A stretch of 64,000 nucleotides of DNA from Frigoribacterium sp. VKM Ac-2836 (GCF_013248995.1 NZ_JABRPK010000001.1:1265731-1329730); one strand, 5' to 3'; positions 45,199 to 53,249 are shown, counted from the first letter of the stretch. Numbers and translations: made by a program. Notes: generated from the letters alone by a model not told the origin.

Positions 45199-45825
45199 AT
45201 GACCGTTACGCAGGACAGCGACGGCACAGCCGTGCCGTCAAGGCCGGTGGGCCGCCCCCGTCGGAGCCAGCAGGCTCTCCTGGACGCGGCTGCCGAGGTG
45301 TTCGTGGAATCCGGCGTGGATGCCCCCGTGCGTGAGATCGCGGCGAAGGCGGGCGTGGGCATCGGTACCGTCTACCGGCACTTCCCGACGCGGCCCGAGC
45401 TGGTCGTCGCCGTCTACCGGCACCAGGTCGAGGCCTGTGCCGAGGCCGGGCCGCGACTCCTCGCCGAGAGCGCGACCCCGGAAGGAGCCCTTCGCACGTG
45501 GGTGGCGCTGTTCGTGGACTTCCTCGTGACGAAACACGGCCTCGCCACCGCCCTTCAGGGTGACGCCGCCGGGTCGGACGCACTCCACGCGTACTTCGTG
45601 GGCCGCCTCGTGCCGGTCTGCGGGTCGCTCCTCGCCGCGGCGCGCGCCGATCTCGGCCAATCGGGCGAGGAGGCGACCCTGGACGGGTACAGCCTCCTGA
45701 AGGGCGTCGGCAACCTCTGCATCGGTGCCGCGAGCGACTCGAGCTACGCCGCCGAGCGACTCGTCCAGGCCCTGATCTCCGGCGCACTCACCCGTGAATC
45801 ATCACGGCTGGAAGGCACCCGCTGA
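45199..45825 (+). CDS. TetR-family transcriptional regulator
   Basis: 208 residues, ATG with GAGGAGG 5 bp upstream. VGRPRRSQQALLDAAAEVFVE and VREIAAKAGVGIGTVYRHFPTRPELV form the DNA-binding domain; C-terminal ligand domain of the usual size. Two dyads in the intergenic region are candidate autoregulatory sites. Confidence 0.9.
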   Translation: MTVTQDSDGTAVPSRPVGRPRRSQQALLDAAAEVFVESGVDAPVREIAAKAGVGIGTVYRHFPTRPELVVAVYRHQVEACAEAGPRLLAESATPEGALRTWVALFVDFLVTKHGLATALQGDAAGSDALHAYFVGRLVPVCGSLLAAARADLGQSGEEATLDGYSLLKGVGNLCIGAASDSSYAAERLVQALISGALTRESSRLEGTR

Positions 45826-45854
45826 CCTCTCTTCTACCAGGCCATCTGTCCGTG

Positions 45855-46238
45855 TCAGCGGAAGTCGCCGACCTGCCTCTCGACCGGGACGGTGCCCTCG
45901 ACAACGACATCACCCGTGTGCGCGGTGGTCACCGTCTCGATCAGGACGATCTCGACCTCTTCTTCCGCGACCGGGTTGTGATGCACGCCGCGAGGCACGA
46001 CGTAGAACTGCCCCGGCTCGAGCACGACCTCCTCCTCGCCGGGCAGCTGGATACGAAGGCGCCCCGAGACCACGAGGAACATCTCGTCCTCCGCGTCGTG
46101 CGCGTGCCAGACCAGCTCGCCGAGCAGCTTCGCGACCTTCACGTACTGGTCGTTCACCTGCCCGACGACCCGCGGCGTCCAGTGCTCTCGGACCTGTCGC
46201 AGCTCGGCGACGACGTCGATCCCATGCAGAGTGGTCAT
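45855..46238 (-). CDS. Single-domain cupin
   Basis: 127 residues from the ATG at 46236-46238. Cupin motif 1 is LVWHAHDAEDEMFLVVSGRLRIQLPG with two metal histidines and glutamate, motif 2 is PGQFYVVPRGVHHNPVA. Small cupins of this kind bind metal and may act as isomerases or sensors. It is convergent with the TetR gene (29 bp). The 268 bp upstream to 46506 hold only a weak motif copy. Confidence 0.85.
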   Translation of the reverse strand: MTTLHGIDVVAELRQVREHWTPRVVGQVNDQYVKVAKLLGELVWHAHDAEDEMFLVVSGRLRIQLPGEEEVVLEPGQFYVVPRGVHHNPVAEEEVEIVLIETVTTAHTGDVVVEGTVPVERQVGDFR

Positions 46239-46454
46239 GTATCCATCGTCGCTCCTGGATGGCATGACTTACAGGCCGGACCCGCCAACGAACAAGGCTC
46301 CACGTTGGAGGACATCAATGCTCGGCCCTCGGCAACGGACGTGAACCCCAGCCGCCGACAAGAGCCCGGTCGCGGACCCCCTAGCGGAGACTGCTGCCTC
46401 CGTCGTTCAGCCGTTCCCGAGACGGTGTGCTCCTCCTCCCTAGGTCCGTAAGTG

Positions 46455-46469
46455 GATCGGTTACGGGGA
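46455..46469 (+). repeat. Boundary motif copy 2 (weak)
   Basis: GATCGGTTACGGGGA, degenerate at the core (TTACGGG). Confidence 0.35.
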
Positions 46470-46506
46470 GACGCTGCGTCAGCTATCCCTCCCGCAGGAA
46501 CCAGGA

Positions 46507-46787
46507 TTACCCCCGGCGAAGTGCCGCCCTCAGGCGATCGACCGCATCTGCAGACGCGGCCGTCCCGACGTCGGAGAACGAACCAGCACCTGCCCACATA
46601 CGGCGCGCCACCGTAGATGCCGCCCGGACTTCACGCCTAGTCGTAACGCCGACGAACTGTTCATCGAACCAGTCGGCAGCAGCTCACGTCGCGAATCCTC
46701 TTCCGCCTTGGCGACCGAGCGCACCTGCTCGATCGCTTCGGCGATCTCCACGAGGACCCCCGAGACCGTCCGAAGCTGTACGTCCAT
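46507..46787 (-). pseudogene. Frameshifted small gene, unknown family
   Basis: From the ATG at 46785-46787 the frame reads MDVQLRTVSGVLVEIAEAIE and QVRSVAKAEEDSRRE, then turns into unnatural sequence. One frame over, from about 46690, sense resumes as AAADWFDEQFVGVTTRREVR and ends VDRLRAALRRG at a TAA (46507-46509). Joined, the pieces make an acidic/basic helical protein of about 93 residues. A TGA closes the second frame just upstream of the join, so a single-base indel is the simple explanation. I do not recognise the family. Confidence 0.6.
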
Positions 46788-46909
46788 GCTCCGACCCTAG
46801 AACGTAGACGCCGCTTCGCTAACCCATCGCATTCCGAACGCTCTTCGCTCGGGGCGAGGGTCCGTTTGTGAGGACGGCGGCAGGCTTCGGACTTCTGGGT
46901 TGGGCGGTA

Positions 46910-47335
46910 TTACGTGTTCGTCGCGACAATGAGGACGACGAAGTGCGACGGTGGATACGACTCCTGCGTCAGTACGGATTGAGACACCACGCGGGAATCT
47001 GCTGGTGGTGGGACCGTGGATTTGCTGCCGTCACCCGAATCGAATCGAACAGAGAAGCCAGCTTCCTCGACCTGGCCTCGCGCGTCGGCCAGGGGGAGGC
47101 CTCGGAGGTCGTTCTGTTCGAGGAACGATCGAACCGCGGTTCCATCGAGGTCCACCGCTCGAGGCTCGTTCGGCATCACCACGGAGGGGTCCGTCGAGGA
47201 GGGCGTCACGTAGGGATTCGCTGAGGTGGGCGGCATGTAGAGATCGTTTACCCCGGGGGTCGTGCAGCCACTGACGGCAAGAGCCAAAGCGGCCGAAGCG
47301 AGGGCTGCGGCACTCGAGCGGCGAATCGATGGCAC
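46910..47335 (-). CDS. Lipoprotein with a PASTA-like domain
   Basis: 141 residues from a GTG at 47333-47335 (GGGGAG 6 bp upstream). Signal peptide and lipobox ALALAVSGC place the mature cysteine at residue 24. After a Pro/Ser/Thr stretch comes RGLPLADARGQVEEAGFSVRF and a final SHFVVLIVATN strand, the shape of one PASTA repeat. It may bind cell wall at the outer membrane face of the cytoplasmic membrane. Antisense frames here are less plausible. Confidence 0.7.
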   Translation of the reverse strand: MPSIRRSSAAALASAALALAVSGCTTPGVNDLYMPPTSANPYVTPSSTDPSVVMPNEPRAVDLDGTAVRSFLEQNDLRGLPLADARGQVEEAGFSVRFDSGDGSKSTVPPPADSRVVSQSVLTQESYPPSHFVVLIVATNT

Positions 47336-47394
47336 GGTGGCTCCCCTGGATCTCGTCGAGGCAGCCTACGTGCCGACGACCGGCTGAGCCCAAC

Positions 47395-47409
47395 ATCCCC
47401 TATCGGGCA
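47395..47409 (+). repeat. Boundary motif copy 3
   Basis: ATCCCCTATCGGGCA, full core; 44 bp before the phosphotransferase start. Confidence 0.85.
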
Positions 47410-47452
47410 GTCACGTCCGTGTAAGGGTGGGGCCGTTGCGAAAGGAATGATC

Positions 47453-48355
47453 ATGGCCAGGACGAGATGGGCAGAAGCGCCTCACGCCGTACGTCGCGCC
47501 GTCGAGGTCGCACTCGGCGCCGAGGTCATCGAGGCGGTCAGTCAGGCCGGCGGTTTCTCGTCCGGGAGCGCCGATCGGCTGCTTCTCGCCGACGGCCGCC
47601 GCGTCTTCGCGAAGGCCGCCGACCGTTCCCGCAACGTCGGCACCTACGAACTGCACCGGAGGGAGGCGGCGGTCGTCCCGGACCTTCCCGTGTCGGTGTC
47701 CGCGCCCCGCCTCGTCGGGACCATCGAGCAGGACGGCTGGGTCGTCGTGGCCTTGGAAGACATCGACGGCCGCCAACCAGGGGCGGATGACACCACGCTC
47801 GTCCTCGACGCTCTCGGAACCCTGCCTCGCATCGAGACCCTCTCGCAATTGCCCCGTCTCTCGGTCGAGCTGAAACCGGACGCTGCGAGCTGGGACCGGC
47901 TGACCGCGTCAGGAGCCGTAAGAGATCTCGGTCCCTGGATCGGTGCACATTCTTCCCGGCTCCGTGATGTCTCCACGCAGCTTCCCCGAGTGGCCGAGGG
48001 AGAACACCTCGTGCACCTCGACTGCCGTGCCGACAACCTCCTCGTCGACGAAAGATCACGGGTGTGGCTGGTCGACTGGCCCTGGGCCAGTGTCGGAGCG
48101 CCCTGGTTGGACTCGGTCACCTACCTCCTCGATGTCCTGGTCCGCACACCCGATGCCGACGTGGAGAGCCATCTCGAGCACCCGTCGCTCCGAGCGGTGC
48201 CGGCAGAGGCCGTCGATGCGGTCCTCGCCGGACTCGCTGGCTCCTGGATCGAGAAGATCCAGGAAGCGGCACCCGAAGACATGCCGACCCTGCGGGACTT
48301 CCAACGGAGAGAGGCCGATGCAGCTCTCCTGTGGTTGAGACGCCGATGGGCATGA
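47453..48355 (+). CDS. APH-type phosphotransferase (kinase-like)
   Basis: 300 residues from the ATG at 47453, 6 bp after AAAGGA; an ATG two codons earlier is also possible. SGSADRLLLADGRRVFAKA corresponds to the nucleotide-binding lobe, HLDCRADNLLVDE is the catalytic HxDxxxxN loop and VWLVDWPWASVG the metal-binding aspartate. This is the aminoglycoside/choline kinase fold; whether it modifies an antibiotic or a metabolite is not known. Confidence 0.85.
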   Translation: MARTRWAEAPHAVRRAVEVALGAEVIEAVSQAGGFSSGSADRLLLADGRRVFAKAADRSRNVGTYELHRREAAVVPDLPVSVSAPRLVGTIEQDGWVVVALEDIDGRQPGADDTTLVLDALGTLPRIETLSQLPRLSVELKPDAASWDRLTASGAVRDLGPWIGAHSSRLRDVSTQLPRVAEGEHLVHLDCRADNLLVDERSRVWLVDWPWASVGAPWLDSVTYLLDVLVRTPDADVESHLEHPSLRAVPAEAVDAVLAGLAGSWIEKIQEAAPEDMPTLRDFQRREADAALLWLRRRWA

Positions 48356-48372
48356 GACCCGCCCGCAGCGCG

Positions 48373-48390
48373 GTCCTCTATCGGTACGCA
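48373..48390 (+). repeat. Boundary motif copy 4
   Basis: GTCCTCTATCGGTACGCA, 18 bp after the phosphotransferase stop. Confidence 0.65.
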
Positions 48391-48403
48391 GCTTTCATGC
48401 CTC

Positions 48404-48721
48404 ATGGTTGGATCGGGCTATGAGCCTTCTCCGAGCCGGCGACCTCTTGCGATGAAGGGGCGTCAGCCATCAAACGCGAAGCCTGGCGGTTCCATCGCTG
48501 CCGGCGGAAACGTCATCATCTGCACGGGCATCGTGATTGCGATCCCCATCTCCGTACTGGCGACTGGCATGCAAGGTGCTGATCTGCTCATAGCCGGTGC
48601 CGCCTTCGTCATGGGTATAGCGATGCTCGTTGGATTCGTTCGCACGCTGATGAAGCGCAGAGCAACCGCGCAAGAAGATGGCGGCGCTGAGAAGCCAGAG
48701 AACCAACGCAAGCCGCGCTAG
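48404..48721 (+). CDS. Small two-helix membrane protein
   Basis: 105 residues (ATG at 48404; a second ATG at 48452 gives 89 residues and may be the real start, as the first 16 codons look unstructured). Two helices, NVIICTGIVIAIPISVLATG and DLLIAGAAFVMGIAMLVGFV, are followed by a basic then acidic tail. Family not recognised. It is flanked by motif copies of opposite orientation (48373 plus, 48727 minus). Confidence 0.65.
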   Translation: MVGSGYEPSPSRRPLAMKGRQPSNAKPGGSIAAGGNVIICTGIVIAIPISVLATGMQGADLLIAGAAFVMGIAMLVGFVRTLMKRRATAQEDGGAEKPENQRKPR

Positions 48722-48726
48722 TTCGC

Positions 48727-48740
48727 GTCCGATAGACAAT
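48727..48740 (-). repeat. Boundary motif copy 5 (inverted)
   Basis: GTCCGATAGACAAT; reversed it reads ATTGTCTATCGGAC. The only good copy in the opposite orientation. Confidence 0.6.
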
Positions 48741-48781
48741 GCTCTAGAGGGCACTATGCGGGAGACCTTAAGACTTGCGGG

Positions 48782-49072
48782 GTGCCCGAGCCTCTCCAAT
48801 TGACTGTCCTCGAAATTCGCACAATTTGGGGCACGCTCCCTCGCGAACTGTCTGCCGGCGGCGCGACAATAGCCGGCTTGCTCGGCCTCGGCTTCTTTGC
48901 TGCTGCCGCCGTCTCCGGCCAATGGTGGTTCGTAGCGGGAAGAATCTTGGGTTTGCTCAATGCGGCCGGGCTGGACGCCCTGGCGAAGTATCTGCGTGAG
49001 CTCGCCTCCGCAAACGTCGGCTTCGGGGCCGACGGTCAAGACATCACGGAGTTCCCTGACGACTCCAGATAG
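48782..49072 (+). CDS. Small membrane-associated protein
   Basis: 96 residues from a GTG without Shine-Dalgarno. One hydrophobic helix (GGATIAGLLGLGFFAAAAVSG) then WWFVAGRILGLLNAAGLDALAKYL, amphipathic, and an acidic tail. Family not recognised. Confidence 0.6.
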   Translation: MPEPLQLTVLEIRTIWGTLPRELSAGGATIAGLLGLGFFAAAAVSGQWWFVAGRILGLLNAAGLDALAKYLRELASANVGFGADGQDITEFPDDSR

Positions 49073-49117
49073 GGTCTGCTCCAGCCTGCGCAGGTCGAGT
49101 CACTGCACCCGGTAGAG

Positions 49118-49133
49118 GATCGTCTATTGGGCG
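49118..49133 (+). repeat. Boundary motif copy 6
   Basis: GATCGTCTATTGGGCG, one substitution in the core; 25 bp before the next start codon. Confidence 0.75.
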
Positions 49134-49158
49134 CCGTCGCGGGCGGTAGGTTCGGCTC

Positions 49159-49383
49159 ATGCTCAAGAACCTTCGCCGCGCTTTGCACCAGAGATGGTTT
49201 CAAGGCGCGCTCTGCGTCTGGGCTCTCGTTGGTTTCGTGGCTCTCGGCGCACTCCTGCTCGACTACTCGACAACGTGGGTGAGCATGGCGGTCAGCTTGG
49301 GAGGCATGGTCAGTTCCCTCTTCGTGTTCCGAGGCCTCTGGCTCAACTCGGCCCCCAGCCGCAGCTCCAAGAGCGACACCTGA
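49159..49383 (+). CDS. Small two-helix membrane protein
   Basis: 74 residues from an ATG that is leaderless: TAGGTT lies 6 bp upstream. Helices GALCVWALVGFVALGALLLDY and MAVSLGGMVSSLFVFRGLWL, short basic N-terminus, polar C-terminus. Family not recognised. The gene has its own promoter between the motif and the start. Confidence 0.68.
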   Translation: MLKNLRRALHQRWFQGALCVWALVGFVALGALLLDYSTTWVSMAVSLGGMVSSLFVFRGLWLNSAPSRSSKSDT

Positions 49384-49400
49384 TTTTCGCGCCGGCAAGC

Positions 49401-49416
49401 GATCACCTACTGGTAC
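49401..49416 (+). repeat. Boundary motif copy 7 (degenerate)
   Basis: GATCACCTACTGGTAC preceded by GGCAAGC, the same extension as the copy at 57470. Core altered. Confidence 0.45.
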
Positions 49417-49579
49417 GAGGACGTCGATGTCTTCTTCGATCGCGCCGCCGGCAGCGTGCATTTGTGTGGACCTACCTAATCGACCTCGGACTTTCGTTGA
49501 CTCAGTGGTTCGCTGATCCTCGCCGTTTGTGGCGCCGCCACCCCTGATTCGCGGAGCTGGGCGAGCGTGGCCCGTCGAC
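49417..49579. other. Gene-poor interval between two motif copies
   Basis: No reliable gene. A short frame ending at 49547 reads FVWTYLIDLGLSLTQWFADP and could be the end of a small protein, but has no credible start. Possibly an eroded cassette. Confidence 0.35.
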
Positions 49580-49595
49580 GATCGTCTATTGCTCC
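49580..49595 (+). repeat. Boundary motif copy 8
   Basis: GATCGTCTATTGCTCC; shares the ending CTCC with the copy at 59713. It is preceded by the palindrome GACGATCGTC. Confidence 0.6.
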
Positions 49596-49633
49596 GCCAA
49601 GCAGGCCGCCGACCTAGCCCGTTTTGCGCGCGG

Positions 49634-49657
49634 GGCCTCGCGGTATTGAGCGAGGCC
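49634..49657. repeat. 8-bp perfect hairpin
   Basis: GGCCTCGC and GCGAGGCC around an 8-base loop, 100 bp ahead of the next gene. Terminator or leader structure; no T tract. Confidence 0.5.
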
Positions 49658-49757
49658 GTTAGCGTTGACGGATGCTTCGGAACTCAACCGCTTGGCGCTT
49701 CGCCTACATCGTCGGCTCGAACACTAAGAACATCTGCCGTTGACAGGGGCCGACAAT

Positions 49758-50276
49758 ATGAGAAGTCGGATCGCGTGGGTGATTGGTGGGGCGTTCTTGT
49801 CCCTGATCTATGCGGCCGTGATGGGCTTTCTCACTCTTCGCATGATCGGCGTCCGAGGCGGCGCCGTGTTGGGCCTTGACAATTCACTCGCCGCCATCGC
49901 AACTCCTCGGCCAGGGGTACTCGAGTCAGTCACCATGACGGTTGTCAGCTGTGTCGTTCTCGGATTGCTCGTCTTCGCGGCCCGCCGACGACCCGTGGCA
50001 GACCAGTTCGCCTTTCGTCTCGGCTTCGCGACCGCGACCCTTGCCCAGCTCGTCGTCAGTTCGATCATGCAGGTGACGACGTACACGTTCCTCCGAGGTC
50101 CCGACGATGAATTCACGCTGTGGTGGGCCGGATGGCTCCTCAAGATCGGTATCAACCCCGCTGCCTACCTGACCCTCGCGGTCTCCCTCTTTCTTGTCGT
50201 GATCAGCGCCCGACTCCTAAGCGCCCAGAAGAACGCCGTGACGGCTAATGCCTCACCGACCGGGCACCGCGCTTAG
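49758..50276 (+). CDS. Four-helix membrane protein of unknown function
   Basis: 172 residues from the ATG at 49758; a TTG at 49740 is an alternative. Helices at about residues 5-25, 50-68, 85-105 and 130-150 (AWVIGGAFLSLIYAAVMGFL, VTMTVVSCVVLGLLVFAAR and others). No recognised domain. The 209 bp after it are AT-richer than the surroundings and hold no gene. Confidence 0.72.
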   Translation: MRSRIAWVIGGAFLSLIYAAVMGFLTLRMIGVRGGAVLGLDNSLAAIATPRPGVLESVTMTVVSCVVLGLLVFAARRRPVADQFAFRLGFATATLAQLVVSSIMQVTTYTFLRGPDDEFTLWWAGWLLKIGINPAAYLTLAVSLFLVVISARLLSAQKNAVTANASPTGHRA

Positions 50277-50455
50277 GCGCCCTAGCCACGCAGTCGCAGG
50301 TCGTCAGACGCAATCGCCCTTCTTGGTTGAGGAAAGCCCGTTCAAATCAACGGGGCAAACGCTCATTTCAAAGTGCGACCACGAATTGATTTTCGCTTTT
50401 AGTGAAGCCAAGTCGTTGACCCGGCCACCCCCCGAAGGTCGCTCGACCGGTACCC

Positions 50456-50471
50456 GATCCCCTATCGGGGA
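50456..50471 (+). repeat. Boundary motif copy 9
   Basis: GATCCCCTATCGGGGA, exact core. Confidence 0.85.
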
Positions 50472-50485
50472 GCCAGGCAGCAGTC

Positions 50486-50770
50486 TTGCCTTCGGCCTAT
50501 GGTGCCCCTACGACGCCTCGCAGCAGCCAGCAGATCTACCTTCTCTGCGCCGTTGGTGTTGTGGCAGGCATACTTCTGCTGGTCTTTCTGGACGGCGCGG
50601 CTATAAGCCTTGCTGGATTACCTCTCGGTCTTTCGATCGGAATCGCGCTCCGTACTTGGTGGAAAGAACATGGCTGGAATCCGGGCATAACCATTACTGA
50701 AGACGTGGCCGAGGGCGAAGCGCTCAAGGACGAAGGTCACGGCCACGGCGAAACGCCAGGAGGCCGCTAA
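50486..50770 (+). CDS. Small two-helix membrane protein
   Basis: Up to 94 residues from a TTG at 50486; there is no ATG or GTG in frame before the first helix, so the start is uncertain. Helices IYLLCAVGVVAGILLLVFLD and AISLAGLPLGLSIGIALRTW precede KEHGWNPGITITED and a histidine-rich acidic tail. Its last base is 2 bp from the next motif. Confidence 0.62.
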   Translation: MPSAYGAPTTPRSSQQIYLLCAVGVVAGILLLVFLDGAAISLAGLPLGLSIGIALRTWWKEHGWNPGITITEDVAEGEALKDEGHGHGETPGGR

Positions 50771-50955
50771 GCGACCCCCTGTCGGGAATCGTCACCGCGC
50801 TGCTCTGAGCCGTCTTGTTCGAGTCTCGATCGAAGAAACCTGATCGTGAGGACGAGGGCGTACGCGGCCAACGCCAAGACGATGACTACGAGAAACGAGG
50901 TCAGGATCGAGAGACCGGCGGCTAGACCGGCAAGCTGACTGAGCTGAGACATCAT
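50767..50955 (-). CDS. Small one-helix membrane protein, stop next to motif
   Basis: 62 residues. Leaderless: read on the minus strand, TAGCCT lies 6 bp before the ATG. Long helix AAGLSILTSFLVVIVLALAA and YALVLTIRFLRSRLE, then an acidic/polar tail. The last codons (DSRQGVA) are made by the boundary motif itself, and the stop overlaps the end of the convergent gene by 4 bp. Confidence 0.65.
   Translation of the reverse strand: MMSQLSQLAGLAAGLSILTSFLVVIVLALAAYALVLTIRFLRSRLEQDGSEQRGDDSRQGVA
50772..50787 (+). repeat. Boundary motif copy 10
   Basis: GACCCCCTGTCGGGAA preceded by CTAAGC. Confidence 0.65.
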
Positions 50956-50995
50956 CGATCAAGGCTAGCCACGTCGAACTACGGTGCCGGTCGAG

Positions 50996-51011
50996 GATCC
51001 CCTATCGGGCG
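50996..51011 (+). repeat. Boundary motif copy 11
   Basis: GATCCCCTATCGGGCG, exact core. A poor secondary match (GGTCTACCGC) lies at 51055 across the stop of the next gene. Confidence 0.85.
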
Positions 51012-51057
51012 GCTCGTTCGTTTGAACAGCGGCCATGCCGGCCATTAGGGCGGCGGT

Positions 51058-51273
51058 CTACCGCTTTCCCTCGCGTTGCTTCATGACCCAGATGGCTCGA
51101 CCGGCGTTCAGAGCAACGAACACCACCCCAACACCCACCCCGATGAGACATAGGCGGTCCGTCACAGCACTGACCACAAGGAAAGCAACGACGAGGACGA
51201 CGCCCACGGTGATGCCGATGAGTGCCCTTCGGAGTTGAGCTTTGGCCGGACTGACGTCGCCGTTGGGAGTCAT
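51058..51273 (-). CDS. Small two-helix membrane protein
   Basis: 71 residues from the ATG at 51271-51273 (an upstream ATG at 51300 adds nine residues). Helices ALIGITVGVVLVVAFLVVSA and LCLIGVGVGVVFVALNAGRA followed by IWVMKQREGKR. Function unknown. Confidence 0.65.
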   Translation of the reverse strand: MTPNGDVSPAKAQLRRALIGITVGVVLVVAFLVVSAVTDRLCLIGVGVGVVFVALNAGRAIWVMKQREGKR

Positions 51274-51327
51274 AGTCCAAGAATGCCACTTCTGTTCCAT
51301 CGACCGGTCCTTAACGGTTCACAAGCC

Positions 51328-51345
51328 GATCCCCAAATGCGACAG
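51328..51345 (+). repeat. Boundary motif copy 12 (degenerate)
   Basis: GATCCCCAAATGCGACAG, preceded by CAAGCC; both ends match the full-length copies but the core is changed. Confidence 0.45.
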
Positions 51346-51403
51346 ACGCGCGTACAACTGGTCGCCCTTGGCACGGCTTTCCAGGCATGGCAAGGTCACG
51401 ACC

Positions 51404-52078
51404 ATGCAGATCACCAACGACGTCGAGCGCGCCACCTGGCTAGGGCCGCGGATGTACCGCCTCAAAGGCTGGGCACGGGTTGGCTCCGTCGCTGGGCACG
51501 ACTTCGAGGCCTACGCGCGCATCCTCCATCCCCGCCCCACAGGAGCCGGCACCTGGGAACACCGCCGGTGGGCTGACGTCGCCGCCACGGCCGACAAGGT
51601 CATGCACCCTCTCGTCCAATGGGAGCGACTGCTCGGCCACGACGAGCCACGCGGTGGCACCAGCGACGTCGGGTACCTCGACCCGCAGGTGCTCGCTGCC
51701 CTAGCACCGCCGCTAGGGAGGGCCACCACAACACCGGGGGACGCCCTGGCGGCGTACTGGGTCGGCGGTACCGGGCAGGTCCTCACCGGCCGATCGGTGA
51801 CCATCGATCGGTACGACTACGTCCTGGCCCAGACCGACACCGCGGAGCTCGCAGAGCCCGGCTGGGGTCCACACATCGGCTTCCGAACCGACGAACCACC
51901 TCAGTTGCTCTGGCCTGAGGACCACGCCTGGGTGCTCGCCACCGAGATCGACTGGGACTCCACCATCGTCGCCGGCCCTCGAGAGCTCGTCCACGTGATC
52001 CTTACCGATGGCCGCTTCGAGGCGTACCCGGTCGACGAGGACTCCGACCTTTCGTGGAACGGCGACACCATCAACTGA
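51404..52078 (+). CDS. Conserved hypothetical protein
   Basis: 224 residues from the ATG at 51404 (CAAGGT upstream). Soluble, tryptophan-rich and acidic: WARVGSVAGHDFEAYARILHP, RWADVAATADKVMHPLVQWE, LLWPEDHAWVLATEIDWDST and a final DSDLSWNGDTIN. I recall the LWPxDHAW...DxDST pattern from actinobacterial hypothetical proteins but no function. No signal peptide. Confidence 0.75.
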   Translation: MQITNDVERATWLGPRMYRLKGWARVGSVAGHDFEAYARILHPRPTGAGTWEHRRWADVAATADKVMHPLVQWERLLGHDEPRGGTSDVGYLDPQVLAALAPPLGRATTTPGDALAAYWVGGTGQVLTGRSVTIDRYDYVLAQTDTAELAEPGWGPHIGFRTDEPPQLLWPEDHAWVLATEIDWDSTIVAGPRELVHVILTDGRFEAYPVDEDSDLSWNGDTIN

Positions 52079-52103
52079 CGCACGAACTTAGACCCCACAT
52101 GAT

Positions 52104-52119
52104 TATCGTCTAGTGAGAC
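52104..52119 (+). repeat. Boundary motif copy 13 (degenerate)
   Basis: TATCGTCTAGTGAGAC; the first half is normal, the second changed. It contains the stop codon of the next minus-strand gene. Confidence 0.45.
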
Positions 52120-52832
52120 GGGTGCCCGGTCTCAGTGGCGCGGCCGGGCATGTAAGGGAAAAAGTGCAGCTGACGGGGACGCAGCCGATGTACTCCGTCC
52201 CGATACGAGCCGCCGACGACAGCGCCGTCGACGTCCAGCAGGTCACACGTACGCCACGTGCTCCGAACGGTGCCGCCCCTGACCACGAACTGCGTCACGA
52301 CGCGGAGCGCCTCGACCAGGCCGTCATCGCCGTCGCCGCCCAGATCCCACCAACCGAAGTCGTTACCGCTGACGACGACCGAGTCGTCCTTGATCACCAG
52401 GACCTCGAAAGGCAGGGCTCCATGCCGGTGCGGGGTCACGGTCACCACACGGTCGAACTCGGCCTGAACGGTGGAGACCTTGACGCCGCCAGCCTGGCCG
52501 ACCATGGCGACGACCCGGGCGACGAATGCGTCAAGACTGCCAGGCTCGAGGCGCCCGGTCAGGAGATGGTCCGTGAGCAGGAACCATGCCTCAGCGAAAT
52601 CGGACTCATCCCAGCCCAGCTCCCACCGCCGGGCGGGCATGCCTGAGGTCGGGGCGATGTCGATGACCAGCCCATCAGCCACGACGACCGAGAACTGGCC
52701 GACCTGGAGCATCGGCAGCATCGAGCTGCCGGAACCGAGTGATCTTGACCGGACGGCGCTACCGAACTCCTTGCCGGCGCGAATGGCGAACAACTCGAAC
52801 CGCTCGATGACGTCGTCGGGGACCGGTGCCAT
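52110..52832 (-). CDS. Hypothetical protein
   Basis: 240 residues from the ATG at 52830-52832 (AGGA 8 bp upstream); an ATG six codons earlier is possible. Soluble; alternating blocks such as FSVVVADGLVIDIAP, AEWFL-like AEAWFLLTDHLLTGRLEPG and FEVLVIKDDSVVVSGNDFGWW. No recognised domain. TAG stop lies within a motif relative. Confidence 0.7.
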   Translation of the reverse strand: MAPVPDDVIERFELFAIRAGKEFGSAVRSRSLGSGSSMLPMLQVGQFSVVVADGLVIDIAPTSGMPARRWELGWDESDFAEAWFLLTDHLLTGRLEPGSLDAFVARVVAMVGQAGGVKVSTVQAEFDRVVTVTPHRHGALPFEVLVIKDDSVVVSGNDFGWWDLGGDGDDGLVEALRVVTQFVVRGGTVRSTWRTCDLLDVDGAVVGGSYRDGVHRLRPRQLHFFPYMPGRATETGHPSH

Positions 52833-52900
52833 GACTTCATCCTGCGGCATCGAGACCCAGCCCGGCCATCACGAGTCAGGCTGAAGCCTGGTCGGTAAGC

Positions 52901-52916
52901 GATCCTCTATCGGGCA
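52901..52916 (+). repeat. Boundary motif copy 14
   Basis: GATCCTCTATCGGGCA preceded by GGTAAGC; exact core. Confidence 0.85.
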
Positions 52917-53107
52917 GCCTGGCCTCGCTTCAGGTTTCCGGCGTTGAGATAGACCGTGATCAATGCGCCGGCCAGCGTGAAGTACATGCCCGCTCGTGAC
53001 GGGTCTAGAACGAGGAGCGTCACCGCAGCGATGACCACGAGCGACGCGACAATCAACAAGAACAGCGCCACTGACCGCCTCATACTTCGGCCGTCGTCGG
53101 TGTCCAT
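52907..53107 (-). CDS. Small two-helix membrane protein ending in the motif
   Basis: 66 residues from the ATG at 53105-53107 (GGAG upstream). Helices SVALFLLIVASLVVIAAVTL and MYFTLAGALITVYLNAG, then NLKRGQAAR. The arginine codon CGA and the TAG stop are bases of the boundary motif (GCCCGATAG). Confidence 0.7.
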   Translation of the reverse strand: MDTDDGRSMRRSVALFLLIVASLVVIAAVTLLVLDPSRAGMYFTLAGALITVYLNAGNLKRGQAAR

Positions 53108-53168
53108 GGCTCCACACTCTCCCGCCGGTCGACTCAGGTCAAGCCGACCGCGCGCGCTCGCGTTAGCC

Positions 53169-53185
53169 CATCCTCCAACGGGCAC
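53169..53185 (+). repeat. Boundary motif copy 15
   Basis: CATCCTCCAACGGGCAC, an AAC variant of the core. Confidence 0.6.
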
Positions 53186-53230
53186 TAGGCGCGAAGCCGA
53201 TATACAGCTAAGTTGCGGACGCAGCTCGGA

Positions 53231-53249
53231 CCCCGCTGATGGCGGGGTT
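53231..53249. repeat. Short hairpin
   Basis: ACCCCGC and GCGGGGT around TGATG, in the 149-bp gap before the MarR stop. Possible terminator of the MarR transcript. Confidence 0.45.

Noticed and set aside
46868..47224. Plus-strand 118-codon frame
   Set aside because: It is antisense to a lipoprotein with a clear signal peptide, lipobox and Shine-Dalgarno.
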